Assembly: GCF_002076895.1 (NCBI RefSeq)
Contig: NZ_CP020465.1
Location: 620,001 to 684,000 of the forward strand
Direction of reading: 5' to 3'
Length of the DNA: 64,000 bases
From: Cognaticolwellia beringensis
GTDB lineage: Bacteria; Pseudomonadota; Gammaproteobacteria; Enterobacterales; Alteromonadaceae
Under the pieces are notes generated by a model. That model had not been told where the DNA came from and searched no databases. It saw only the letters and a program-made list of their open reading frames with translations. This document shows, piece after piece, positions 27,627-36,523 of this stretch (positions are counted from its first letter, which is position 1; the number at the start of each line of letters is the position of its first letter). The translations under genes were made by a program, and so were the position numbers.

Positions 27627-28862
27627 TTAACTTTTTGTTCGTTTCGCCATTTTTTTCGCTTTAGCTTTCTTTTGTGCCACAGTTCTTTTCACTTTGGTCT
27701 TTTTGGTGGCAACACGTGCTTCTTTATATTTCGGTCTTAAGGTCTCAATCACACGACGTGGCAAGCGCTCTTTAATATAGCGTTCGATTTTACCTATAAC
27801 GGTCATGTCGTGTGCTTCAACTAATGAAATAGCGGTGCCTTTGTTGCCTGCGCGACCAGTTCGGCCAATGCGATGCAAATATATATCAGCAGTGCGAGGC
27901 ATATCAAAGTTTATAACATGGGTTATATCGTCAATATCAAGCCCACGTTCAGCAACATCGGTTGCCACTAAAACATTAACTGTACCATTGCGTAAACGTT
28001 CTACTGAGGTGTTACGTTTATCTTGTTGCATTTTGCCTTCAAGCCACACACAAGGCATGTTTTCAGCGTAAAGTTTGCCTGAAAGATACTGTACGGTTTC
28101 GCGCTTATTAGCAAAAACAAGTGCACGTTCAACTTCTTCTTGTTGCAATATATTCATCAATAACGCGAATTTATGCTCTTTGTCGTCAGCTAAGTGCATC
28201 CACTGGTGTATTTTTGCTTTTTCTTTACGAGAAGGATTTGCTTCTAAAAACACCGGGTCGTTTAAAAGTTCGCGAGAAAAACGCACCACGGCAGCACCTT
28301 CTAGTGTTGCAGAAAATAACATGGTTTGTTTACGCCAGCGAGCTTCGCCAACAATGCGATTAATGGTTTCAGCAAAGCCCATTGCAAGCATGCGATCAGC
28401 TTCATCTAAAATCAAAATTTCAATTTCACGGCTATCAAACTGCTCGCTTTCAATGTATTCCATTAAACGACCAGGTGTAGCAACTAAAATGTCGGTGTTA
28501 CCTGTAAGCACTTCTTTATGGCTGCCATAATTAACACCACCGGTAATAACGGCAGATTTAAGACTGGTTAGCGCGGTTAATTTCTCACATTGTTCATGAG
28601 TTTGTATGGCAAGTTCGCGTGTTGGTGACAAAATTAGTACACGCGGAAAACCTTGACCTCGACGAGGATAGTCGAGTAAGTGCTGAGCAGCGGGTAAAAG
28701 GAAAGCCGCTGTTTTACCGGTTCCTGTTGGGGCTGAAGCTAATACGTCTTTACCTGTCATAGCGACTGGAAGTACTAATTCTTGGATAGACGTTGGCTTT
28801 TTAAAGCCTGCATTTTCAACGCCGCCTAATAATGCGGAATCTAGGTCAAACTGCTCAAACAT
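27627..28862 (-). CDS. srmB: DEAD-box RNA helicase SrmB
   Basis: The protein has 411 residues with all DEAD-box motifs: the Q motif (GFKKPTSIQ), SAPTGTGKT, PTRELA, TGG, TPGR, DEAD, SAT, then ATDVAERGLDIDD and HRIGRTGR. The start MFEQFDLD and the LDYPRRGQG segment match SrmB, a helicase in 50S ribosome assembly. The C-terminal 40 residues are very Lys-rich (KKTKVKRTVAQKKAKAKKMAK), an RNA-binding tail. Monocistronic, with its own terminator. Confidence 0.9.
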   Translation of the reverse strand: MFEQFDLDSALLGGVENAGFKKPTSIQELVLPVAMTGKDVLASAPTGTGKTAAFLLPAAQHLLDYPRRGQGFPRVLILSPTRELAIQTHEQCEKLTALTSLKSAVITGGVNYGSHKEVLTGNTDILVATPGRLMEYIESEQFDSREIEILILDEADRMLAMGFAETINRIVGEARWRKQTMLFSATLEGAAVVRFSRELLNDPVFLEANPSRKEKAKIHQWMHLADDKEHKFALLMNILQQEEVERALVFANKRETVQYLSGKLYAENMPCVWLEGKMQQDKRNTSVERLRNGTVNVLVATDVAERGLDIDDITHVINFDMPRTADIYLHRIGRTGRAGNKGTAISLVEAHDMTVIGKIERYIKERLPRRVIETLRPKYKEARVATKKTKVKRTVAQKKAKAKKMAKRTKS

Positions 28863-28963
28863 GTAATAATTTTCTTTAGGGATTAATAACGCGGATTATA
28901 ATGGCAAAATACAATTTATCCTAAAGATCTTGCCAAATTTGTCTATTTATTATGATATTTAGC

Positions 28964-29488
28964 TTATTCCGCTAGAATATCCGTGATTTCATGGTTAATT
29001 TGTTGGCACCAAAGTTTTATGCGTTCTTCACTGGCATCGTATTGGTTGTCTTCATCAAGGGCTAGACCAACAAATTTCTGTTTGTTTTCGGTCAAAGCTT
29101 TTGATTCTGCAAATTCATAACCTTCATTTGGCCAATAACCGATAACATAACCACCTTGAGCCAGTACTTGTTCATGTAACATGCCTAATGCATCTTGAAA
29201 CCAATCGGTGTAGCCAATTTGATCGCCCATGCCAAAAAGCGCAATAATTTTACCTTCAAGATCAATATTGGCAATTTCAGGCCAGTGTGACTCCCAATCT
29301 TCCTGAATTTCACCATAATCCCAAGTAGAAATACCTAAAATCAAAATATCGTGATTTGCCATTTCGGCCAATGGGGTATCTTTTATATTAAATAAACTGA
29401 CAATATCAGTGCCAAGTTCTGCTTGAATTTTTTCTGCTGCTATTTCGGTATAACATGTGGTTGAGCCGTAAAATAATGCGATGTTCAT
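28964..29488 (-). CDS. fldB: Flavodoxin FldB
   Basis: The product has 174 residues. MNIALFYGSTTCYTEIAAEKI is the FMN phosphate loop (GSTTCYTE), ILGISTWDYGEIQEDWESHWPEI and LFGMGDQIGYTDWFQDALGMLHEQV flank the isoalloxazine, and FVGLALDEDNQYDASEERIKLWC is the C-terminal block. These match E. coli FldB (173 residues) closely. It is an electron carrier of long-chain flavodoxin type. The ATG at 29488 is chosen because the FMN fold begins there; a GTG ten codons upstream is less likely. In E. coli fldB is next to xerD-dsbC-recJ; here dsbC follows directly on the other strand. Confidence 0.92.
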   Translation of the reverse strand: MNIALFYGSTTCYTEIAAEKIQAELGTDIVSLFNIKDTPLAEMANHDILILGISTWDYGEIQEDWESHWPEIANIDLEGKIIALFGMGDQIGYTDWFQDALGMLHEQVLAQGGYVIGYWPNEGYEFAESKALTENKQKFVGLALDEDNQYDASEERIKLWCQQINHEITDILAE

Positions 29489-29757
29489 TAATAAGTTACC
29501 GAGGTTTATTCGAACCACTTTCGGTGGTTGGTGAGCTAATGACAGGATTTTAACAAAATCTCAGTAAATAAGAAGCTTTGCATTAACGCAGATATAAACA
29601 TTTTATTGCCGATATTAGCTATTGGAAGACTTAGTGTTATTGCAATTATGGCTTTTTCACTGTAATTTTAGCGGGATTAAAGCGGTCTTTGTATTTAACT
29701 AAAAATTGCAAATGTAATTTTCCGCTCATTTCCGCTTATTAAGGTATGGAACTACTT

Positions 29758-30555
29758 ATGTCTAAGAATTTTTTATTGGCCGCTGCACTTGGTGTTTTAA
29801 GTTTAACTTACAATGTTGCCGCCTATGCTGAGCCAGCAACACCATCAAACAACAGTGTTATGTTATCGGCCGCACAATCGCCTGAGATTGAAGCCGTTAA
29901 AGCAAAGCTTTCACAAACTTTAGGCTTCAATGTTGCCAGTATTAAGCCATCTAAAATGGCGGGCGTGGTTGAAGTGTTAACGGATCAGGGCTTATTTTAT
30001 GCAAGCGCCGATGGTAATTTTTTGTTACATGGGAAAATGTACGGATTAGGCGAGAACGTCAGTAACTTAACTGAAGAAAGCCTAGCGCAAGTGCGTGTTG
30101 AAGGTATGGTTAAGTTCTCAGATGCTATGATCGTCTACCCAGCAAAAAACGAAAAGCATGTAGTGACAGTATTTACTGATATTACCTGTGGTTACTGTCG
30201 TAAAATGCATGAACAAATAGACGATTATAATGATAAAGGTATAACTGTCCGCTATTTAGCGTATCCGCGTGCTGGTGTGAAAGACCGTTCTGGTGGTTAT
30301 TCACAGGGCTTTAAAGATTTACGCTCAATATGGTGTCATGAAGATGCGCAGTCGGCGCTAACAAAAGCGAAAAGTGGTTCTACGGTTGCTGCACGTATTT
30401 GTGATATGCCTATTGAAGAAGAGTTTGACTTTGGTCGCCAAGTTGGCGTTACTGGTACGCCTGCAATTATACTTGAAAATGGCATGATGGTGCCAGGTTA
30501 TCAAGACCCAAGTAAATTATTTATGCTATTAGAAACCTCTCAACAAGGTGGTTAA
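29758..30555 (+). CDS. dsbC: Thiol:disulfide interchange protein DsbC
   Basis: It encodes about 265 residues: signal peptide (ending AAYAEP), an N-terminal dimerisation domain, a linker helix, and a thioredoxin fold with active site CGYC in TDITCGYCRKMHEQI, then YPRAG and TGTPAIILENG with the cis-Pro. A second Cys pair (IWCHED and RICDMP) matches the structural disulfide of E. coli DsbC. It isomerises wrong disulfides in the periplasm. GGA seven bases before the ATG at 29758 favours this start over 29746. Followed by a hairpin and recJ. Confidence 0.95.
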   Translation: MSKNFLLAAALGVLSLTYNVAAYAEPATPSNNSVMLSAAQSPEIEAVKAKLSQTLGFNVASIKPSKMAGVVEVLTDQGLFYASADGNFLLHGKMYGLGENVSNLTEESLAQVRVEGMVKFSDAMIVYPAKNEKHVVTVFTDITCGYCRKMHEQIDDYNDKGITVRYLAYPRAGVKDRSGGYSQGFKDLRSIWCHEDAQSALTKAKSGSTVAARICDMPIEEEFDFGRQVGVTGTPAIILENGMMVPGYQDPSKLFMLLETSQQGG

Positions 30556-30606
30556 TAGCAAACAAGTTAATCAGTTTTGTGAATTGGTATAACTTAATTT
30601 TTTAAT

Positions 30607-30636
30607 AAAATGGCGAGTATTCTACTTGCCATTTTT
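30607..30636 (+). terminator. Terminator or attenuator between dsbC and recJ
   Basis: A 13-base stem with one G-T pair (AAAATGGCGAGTA/TACTTGCCATTTT), loop TTC region, then TTTTT. It would end the dsbC transcript before recJ. Confidence 0.75.
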
Positions 30637-30668
30637 GTTTCTAGCGTTTCAAGTATAAAGGTTCATTC

Positions 30669-32453
30669 ATGCATAAAGAGATTATTCGTCGAGAGCAAGT
30701 CAACGATGAGCATTTACCCGCTACGCTCCATCCTATTATTCGACAAATATATGCACGGCGCGGTGTTACTAGCAAAGAGGAACTTGAATTAACCGCGTCA
30801 CATTTATGCGCTGTTGATTCGTTAAAAGGTTTACCTGAGGCTTGTGAACTTTTATACCAGGCGCTGCAAGAGAACAAAAACATCACGGTGATTGGCGACT
30901 TTGATGCCGATGGTGCTACAAGTACCGCGTTAATGATGGAAGCATTACATATGCTAGGGTCGACGAATCATCATTTTTTAGTACCAAATCGTTTTAAGTA
31001 TGGTTATGGACTAACGCCTGAAATTGTTGATATTGCGGCCTCACAAGGTGCGCAGGTTTTGGTGACGGTTGATAACGGTATAAGTTGCATTGCGGGGGTC
31101 AAAAGGGCAAAAGAGCTTGGATTACAAGTTGTGGTAACTGATCATCACTTGCCTGGCGCGGATACGCCACCAGCTGATGCCATTGTTAATCCAAATCAGC
31201 GAGGCTGTAATTTTGCCAGTAAGTCTTTGGCCGGAGTGGGGGTCGCTTTTTATTTTATGTTGGCGTTAAGAAAATATTTACGCGAACAACAATGGTTTGA
31301 ACTACAGAGTATTAAAGAACCTAATATTGCGCAATTGCTTGATTTAGTCGCGCTAGGAACGGTTGCTGACGTGGTGTCACTCGATGCTAATAATCGCATT
31401 TTAGTTGAACAAGGACTAAAACGTATTCGCGCAGGTGCCACACGCCCCGGTATTCAAGCATTAATTGAAATTGCGGGTAAAAATCAGCAAAAGTTAGTGG
31501 CCAGTGATTTTGGCTTTGCGCTAGGACCGCGTATTAATGCCGCCGGTCGATTAGACGATATGGCCTTTGGTATTAACTGCTTATTAGCAAAAGATTTATC
31601 AACCGCACGAGTTATGGCAGCCGACTTAGATGATTTAAACAAAGCGCGCCGAGAAATCGAGCAGGGTATGCAAATTGAAGCAGAGCAAGTACTGGCAAGC
31701 TTAAAGTTTAGCGAAGACAATTTACCTCATGGCATTAGCTTGTTTCATGGCGATTGGCATCAGGGGGTTATAGGTATTGTCGCGGGACGATTAAAAGAAA
31801 AATATCATCGCCCTAGTATTGTATTTGCCAAAGGCAATGATGACATTGACGAAAATAGCTCGGCTCTAAATGCCAGCGCCGCCAATAGCAATGATATTGA
31901 TATAAACAATAATGAAATAAAAGGCTCTGCTCGTTCAATTCCCGGTTTACATATTCGTGATTTATTAGAGTACATTGACAGTCAACATCCCGGTATTATT
32001 ATAAAATTTGGCGGCCATGCTATGGCGGCAGGATTGTCGATAGCAGCGAATCAATTTCAACAATTTTCATCATTGTTTGAAAAATATGCTGAGCAGTGGT
32101 TAAGTAAAGAAGCACTAACGGGCATTTTATCTTCAGATGGTGAGCTATTAACCAATGATATGACCTTAGCTTTTGCAGAAGTATTACGTGCAGCCGGCCC
32201 GTGGGGACAGAATTTTCCAGAGCCAATATTTGATGATGTTTTTACGCTTGTTCAACAGCGCATTGTGGGTGAAAAACACTTAAAGCTTGTGGTAGAAAAA
32301 GACCAACAAATATTTGATGCTATTGCTTTTAATATTGATATAAAACGTTGGCCAGATAATAAAGCTAAACAAGTTAAATTGGCCTATCGTCTCGATATTA
32401 ACGAGTTTCGTGGTAAGCAATCGGTGCAATTGATGGTCGAGCAATTGGACTGA
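30669..32453 (+). CDS. recJ: Single-stranded-DNA-specific exonuclease RecJ
   Basis: The product has 594 residues. DHH phosphoesterase motifs are intact: IGDFDADGATSTALM, TVDNGIS, VTDHHLPG, NPNQRGC, LDLVALGTVADVV, and the DHHA1 motif GGHAMAAGLSI. LGPRINAAGRLDD and HGDWHQGVIGIVAGRLKE are RecJ-specific. RecJ degrades single-stranded DNA 5' to 3' in RecF-pathway repair and mismatch repair. About residues 395-425 hold an Asp/Asn/Ser-rich insertion (DDIDENSSALNASAANSND) absent from E. coli RecJ, which reads on directly to GSGRS. AAAGG precedes the ATG. Confidence 0.95.
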   Translation: MHKEIIRREQVNDEHLPATLHPIIRQIYARRGVTSKEELELTASHLCAVDSLKGLPEACELLYQALQENKNITVIGDFDADGATSTALMMEALHMLGSTNHHFLVPNRFKYGYGLTPEIVDIAASQGAQVLVTVDNGISCIAGVKRAKELGLQVVVTDHHLPGADTPPADAIVNPNQRGCNFASKSLAGVGVAFYFMLALRKYLREQQWFELQSIKEPNIAQLLDLVALGTVADVVSLDANNRILVEQGLKRIRAGATRPGIQALIEIAGKNQQKLVASDFGFALGPRINAAGRLDDMAFGINCLLAKDLSTARVMAADLDDLNKARREIEQGMQIEAEQVLASLKFSEDNLPHGISLFHGDWHQGVIGIVAGRLKEKYHRPSIVFAKGNDDIDENSSALNASAANSNDIDINNNEIKGSARSIPGLHIRDLLEYIDSQHPGIIIKFGGHAMAAGLSIAANQFQQFSSLFEKYAEQWLSKEALTGILSSDGELLTNDMTLAFAEVLRAAGPWGQNFPEPIFDDVFTLVQQRIVGEKHLKLVVEKDQQIFDAIAFNIDIKRWPDNKAKQVKLAYRLDINEFRGKQSVQLMVEQLD

Positions 32454-32670
32454 GATTTATACAAAGTATTAACCGCTTTATTCTTTATATTATTAGTGAC
32501 ATAAATCAGCTGAAAAAATATAATAAAAATGGTATTTCAATGCACAAGCAAACATTTATTTCACCGTATAATTAAGCTACAATGCGCGACTGTTTTTTTG
32601 TTATTTTTCCTTAATCAGTAATTATAATCAGCATTTAAATTCATTCATGACGGCGTAACAGTTAAAAAGT

Positions 32671-33769
32671 ATGTTAGAAGTTAATCCAGTACTCAATAAA
32701 ATTAAAGAAATTCGCGAACGCACCAATTTGCTTCGGGGGTACCTTTGACTACGATCAAAAGTCAGAACGTTTGGTTGAAGTTTCACGCGAATTAGAGTCG
32801 GCCGAAGTTTGGAATGATCCTGAGCGTGCACAAGCATTGGGTCGTGAACGCGCAGCATTAGAAGCCGTTGTTGAAACTATTGACGAAATGGATTCAGGCT
32901 GTGAGGACATTGAAGGCTTGGTTGAACTTGCCGTTGAAGCCGAAGATGAAGAAACCTTTAATGATGCCGAAGCAGAAACTAAAACCTTAGAAGCTAGCCT
33001 TGAGAAATTAGAATTTCGTCGTATGTTCTCAGGTGAGCATGACGCCAATAATTGCTATTTAGATATTCAGTCAGGCTCAGGCGGTACAGAAGCGCAAGAT
33101 TGGGCAGAAATGCTGATGCGCATGTACTTACGTTGGGGTGAAGCGAATGGCTACAAAACTGAAGCTATTGAAGTCACCGGTGGTGATGTTGCGGGCATTA
33201 AAGGTTGCACGATTAAATATACTGGCGAATATGCTTTTGGTTGGTTACGCACCGAAACTGGCGTGCATCGTTTAGTACGAAAATCACCATTTGACTCAAG
33301 TGGTCGTCGACATACCTCGTTTGCTTCTGCATTTATTTACCCAGAAATTGACGACAATATTGAAATCGATATTAACCCTGCAGATCTGCGCATAGACACC
33401 TTTCGTGCTTCTGGTGCAGGTGGACAGCATGTTAACAAAACAGATTCTGCCATACGTATTACGCATGTACCAACGGGTGTTGTAGTCGCTTGTCAGGCCG
33501 ATCGTTCTCAGCATAAAAACCGCGCTACAGCGATGAAGCTTTTAAAAGCCAAATTGTATGAAATGGAAATGCAAAAGCAGAATGAAGGTAAACAAGAATT
33601 AGAAGACGGAAAATCTGATATTGGATGGGGTAGTCAAATTCGCTCTTATGTTTTAGATGACAGCCGTATTAAAGATTTACGCACCGGAATAGAAAACCGT
33701 AATACGCAAGCCGTATTAGACGGCGATTTAAACAAATTTTTAGAAGCCAGTTTAAAGTCTGGTTTATAA
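32671..33769 (+). CDS. prfB: Peptide chain release factor 2 (programmed +1 frameshift)
   Basis: The gene is read as 32671-32745 joined to 32747-33769, giving 365 residues as in E. coli RF2. The first 25 codons end CTT, followed by an in-frame TGA at 32746-32748; slippage by one base continues as Asp-Tyr-Asp. RF2 signatures are present: [14 protein letters not shown] (SPF tripeptide for UGA/UAA recognition) and [16 protein letters not shown] (GGQ for peptide release). The frameshift lets RF2 control its own level. It is followed 60 bases on by lysS, the usual prfB-lysS pair. Confidence 0.97.
32735..32749 (+). promoter_or_regulatory. prfB programmed frameshift site
   Basis: The Shine-Dalgarno-like GGGGGT (32735-32740), spaced two bases before CTT TGA C (32743-32749), is the classic signal that drives +1 slippage at the UGA codon when RF2 is scarce. 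Confidence 0.95.
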
Positions 33770-33829
33770 ACACCTTAATTAATTTTAAAATATTTTTAAT
33801 AGAATATTACGTTAAACACGAGAAATAAA

Positions 33830-35371
33830 ATGACTGATCAAGCACACCAAGACGAAAACAAATTGATTGCCGAGCGTCGTGGCAAATTAGCAAAAATTCG
33901 CGAAAACTGTCCGGCTAATGGCCACCCTAATAAGTTTGACCGAAAACACTATGCTGCTGATTTACAGGCTGAACACGGTGAAAAAGATAAAGAAACGCTT
34001 GAAGCTGAAACGGGTCTTTACAGCATTGCTGGTCGTGTAATGGCAAAACGTGGTCCATTCTTAGTATTACAAGACATGTCAGGTCGTATTCAGGCTTACG
34101 CACATAAAACAGTGCAAAAAGATATTAAAGAGCGTTGGGGCACGTTAGACATTGGCGATATTATCGGTGTTACCGGTACTATGCATATGTCAGGTAAAGG
34201 TGACTTGTACGTTAACATGGATAAATACGAGCTATTAACAAAATCGCTGCGTCCATTACCAGAAAAATTTCACGGTTTATCAGACGTTGAAACAAAATAT
34301 CGTCAACGTTACGTTGATTTGATCATCAACGAAGATACCCGTAATACCTTTAAAATCCGTTCAAAAATTGTTGATGGTATTCGCAAGTTTTTAACTGACC
34401 GTGATTTCATGGAAGTTGAAACGCCTATGCTACAAACCATTCCAGGTGGTGCTTCAGCTAAGCCTTTTGAAACCTTCCACAATGCCTTAGACATTCAAAT
34501 GTATATGCGTATTGCGCCAGAGCTTTATTTAAAGCGCTTGGTTGTTGGTGGTTTTGAAAAAGTATTCGAAATTAACCGTAACTTCCGTAACGAAGGTTTA
34601 TCAACGCGTCATAATCCAGAATTCACTATGATTGAATTCTATCAAGCCTATGCTGATTACCATGACTTAATGAACCTTACTGAAGAAATGCTTCGCACAC
34701 TAGCAGAAGACGTTATGGGTACTTCTGTTATTCGTAATACGGTTAAAAACGCTGATGGTGAAGTGGTAGAAGAGAAGTTCTATGACTTCGGACAAAAGTT
34801 CACTCGTTTATCAATGGTTGATGCGATTTTATTGCACGGTAATGATTTAGACGAAAATATTTTACGTAACCCAGAAGCTAACTTCGACGCACTTAAAGCC
34901 ATGGCAAAATCTGTCGGCGTGAAAGAAACTGATGCCTCTAAAGTTTGGGGTGCTGGTAAATATATTTGTGAAATATTCGAAGAAGTTGCCGAGCATATGC
35001 TTGATCAACCAACATTTATTACTGAATATCCATGGGAAGTTTCACCATTAGCACGTCGTAATGATGACAACCCATTCATAACTGACCGTTTTGAATTTTT
35101 TGTTGGTGGACGTGAATTAGCCAATGGTTTCTCAGAGCTGAACGATGCTGAAGACCAAGCCGAACGTTTCCAAAATCAAGTAGCAGGTAAAGACGCGGGT
35201 GATGACGAAGCAATGCATTATGACGCTGATTATATTCAAGCACTTGAATACGGTTTACCACCAACCGCGGGTGAAGGTATTGGTATTGATCGATTAGTGA
35301 TGTTATTCACTGATTCACCGACCATTAAAGACGTTATTTTGTTCCCACACATGCGTCCACTTGCTGAATAA
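33830..35371 (+). CDS. lysS: Lysyl-tRNA synthetase, class II
   Basis: The protein has 513 residues. The N-terminal OB-fold anticodon-binding domain (about 60-160, [25 protein letters not shown]) is followed by the class II catalytic core: motif 1 (MEVETPMLQ), motif 2 ([24 protein letters not shown]) and motif 3 ([26 protein letters not shown]). It charges tRNA-Lys. Ribosome binding region ACGAGAAATAAA precedes the ATG. Downstream of prfB in the standard gammaproteobacterial order, ending in its own terminator. Confidence 0.97.
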   Translation: MTDQAHQDENKLIAERRGKLAKIRENCPANGHPNKFDRKHYAADLQAEHGEKDKETLEAETGLYSIAGRVMAKRGPFLVLQDMSGRIQAYAHKTVQKDIKERWGTLDIGDIIGVTGTMHMSGKGDLYVNMDKYELLTKSLRPLPEKFHGLSDVETKYRQRYVDLIINEDTRNTFKIRSKIVDGIRKFLTDRDFMEVETPMLQTIPGGASAKPFETFHNALDIQMYMRIAPELYLKRLVVGGFEKVFEINRNFRNEGLSTRHNPEFTMIEFYQAYADYHDLMNLTEEMLRTLAEDVMGTSVIRNTVKNADGEVVEEKFYDFGQKFTRLSMVDAILLHGNDLDENILRNPEANFDALKAMAKSVGVKETDASKVWGAGKYICEIFEEVAEHMLDQPTFITEYPWEVSPLARRNDDNPFITDRFEFFVGGRELANGFSELNDAEDQAERFQNQVAGKDAGDDEAMHYDADYIQALEYGLPPTAGEGIGIDRLVMLFTDSPTIKDVILFPHMRPLAE

Positions 35372-35410
35372 AACAATCGAAATAATTTGAGTTACGGCTC
35401 ATATAAATGA

Positions 35411-35435
35411 AAAAGCACCTGAGGGTGCTTTTTTT
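35411..35435 (+). terminator. Rho-independent terminator of lysS
   Basis: Stem AAAAGCACC/GGTGCTTTT with a four-base loop, followed by TTT. Confidence 0.9.
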
Positions 35436-35714
35436 ATGTCCCTATATTGTCAAATGACTGGAGAGATTATAATCAATATAAACAATGACTTAATGAATGT
35501 TGTTTAAGTGGATAAATTTACATAATTTATAGTAATACGACTAATTATCAGTTGGTTAGGGTTATATTGTATGATTGTTAAGTGCATTAAAGATAACGCT
35601 AATTCATGCAGCTAAATTGTTAGAATTTGTGAGTGTAAAGTGGTGTATTTATAATGTTCTGTTAAGTTTAAAAGGTTGCTGTTCAAAAACAAGCCAATTG
35701 TAAGGAGAATTATA
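35436..35714. other. Intergenic region before the DUF1232 gene
   Basis: AT-rich, presumably the promoter and leader of the DUF1232 gene. Nothing further recognised apart from the strong ribosome binding site TAAGGAGAATTATA at its end. Confidence 0.5.
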
Positions 35715-36266
35715 ATGGCATTTGAAGTTACCTTTGAGTTGAAAGAATCTGATCTTGAACATTTTCGTAATGTTATGCGAGAAGCAAAATCTGAGGCAAA
35801 AAACTTAACCGATGCTGAAATTTTAGCAAACGCAAAAACCCTTAGTTTAGACATCATTAAAAGCGATGTTCCGCCATTCGTTAGTGAACGTATTAAAAAG
35901 TTAGAAACCTTAGTTGCTATGATTGAGGATGCAGAGTGGAATATACCTGATGAAGCCCGAGCTGATGTATTAAGCGCTTTAGCTTATTTTAGCGATCCAG
36001 AAGATTTAGTACCTGATCATATCCCGGTGCTAGGTTTTTTAGATGACGCGATTATGATTGAGTTAGTTGCTGAAGAACTTAAAGATGACATTGAAGCTTT
36101 CTTAGAGTTTTGTAATTACAGATCACGTGAAGAGGGACGTCATGGCGATGTGGCAGTTACCCGTGATGAATGGTTACATGCTAAGCGTAAGGAGCTGCAT
36201 AGTAGAATAAGGAATAGACGTTCTAGTCGCAGCAGTGGTCGATCCGGATTCCGTTCTGTTTTTTAA
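35715..36266 (+). CDS. YkvA-like DUF1232 domain protein
   Basis: The product has 183 residues. The DUF1232 core is visible at about 90-125: VLSALAYFSDPEDLVPDHIPVLGFLDDAIMIELV, with the conserved DxxPDxxPxxGxxDD pattern. A charged N-terminal helical region precedes it and an Arg/Ser-rich tail (RIRNRRSSRSSGRSGFRS) ends the protein, suggesting binding to nucleic acid or anionic membrane. Function of the family is unknown. Start at 35715 is set by a strong ribosome binding site AAGGAG eight bases upstream; an upstream start at 35676 is rejected. Confidence 0.85.
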   Translation: MAFEVTFELKESDLEHFRNVMREAKSEAKNLTDAEILANAKTLSLDIIKSDVPPFVSERIKKLETLVAMIEDAEWNIPDEARADVLSALAYFSDPEDLVPDHIPVLGFLDDAIMIELVAEELKDDIEAFLEFCNYRSREEGRHGDVAVTRDEWLHAKRKELHSRIRNRRSSRSSGRSGFRSVF

Positions 36267-36310
36267 ATGCTAAGCTTTAAGTTTGACTCCCTGTCAATGT
36301 AGCCTGTTTA

Positions 36311-36335
36311 AAAAGCCGCGGTAAGCGGCTTTTTT
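36311..36335. terminator. Bidirectional terminator hairpin
   Basis: Stem AAAAGCCGC/GCGGCTTTT with a five-base loop between the DUF1232 gene and the convergent small membrane protein gene; T tract on the plus strand, A tract before it. Confidence 0.85.
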
Positions 36336-36350
36336 GATCAGGGATAAGCG

Positions 36351-36521
36351 CTAATGCGTGACAAATAGCATTAAAATGAAAAATGCGATAATAATGCCAT
36401 TAAAAGCAAATATATAGCAAAAGCCTTTTAAACCTTCCTTGAGCGTGTAGTTATTACTTTTTAAATACCAATACCAAATAGCACACATTAGTATGGGAAC
36501 GAGAAAAAATAGTTTGATCAT
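36351..36521 (-). CDS. Small membrane protein coupled to ampG
   Basis: It encodes 56 residues: a first membrane helix (LFFLVPILMCAIWYWYL), a short charged connector (KSNNYTLKEGLKGF), and a second helix (YIFAFNGIIIAFFILMLFV) ending TH. Its ATG comes two bases after the ampG stop codon and the ribosome binding site (AGGAG) lies inside the last codons of ampG, so translation is probably coupled. Function unknown; the position suggests a partner or accessory of the transporter, which is inference. Confidence 0.7.
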   Translation of the reverse strand: MIKLFFLVPILMCAIWYWYLKSNNYTLKEGLKGFCYIFAFNGIIIAFFILMLFVTH

Positions 36522-36523
36522 AT

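Noticed and set aside
28075..28530. 151-residue open frame antisense to srmB
   Set aside because: It lies wholly within the DEAD-box helicase gene, has Ser/Arg-rich random composition and no ribosome binding site.
32671..32771. prfB as a frameshifted pseudogene or sequencing error
   Set aside because: The stop is the well-known CTTTGAC programmed slippage site with a Shine-Dalgarno-like element upstream, and the joined product has exactly the RF2 length.
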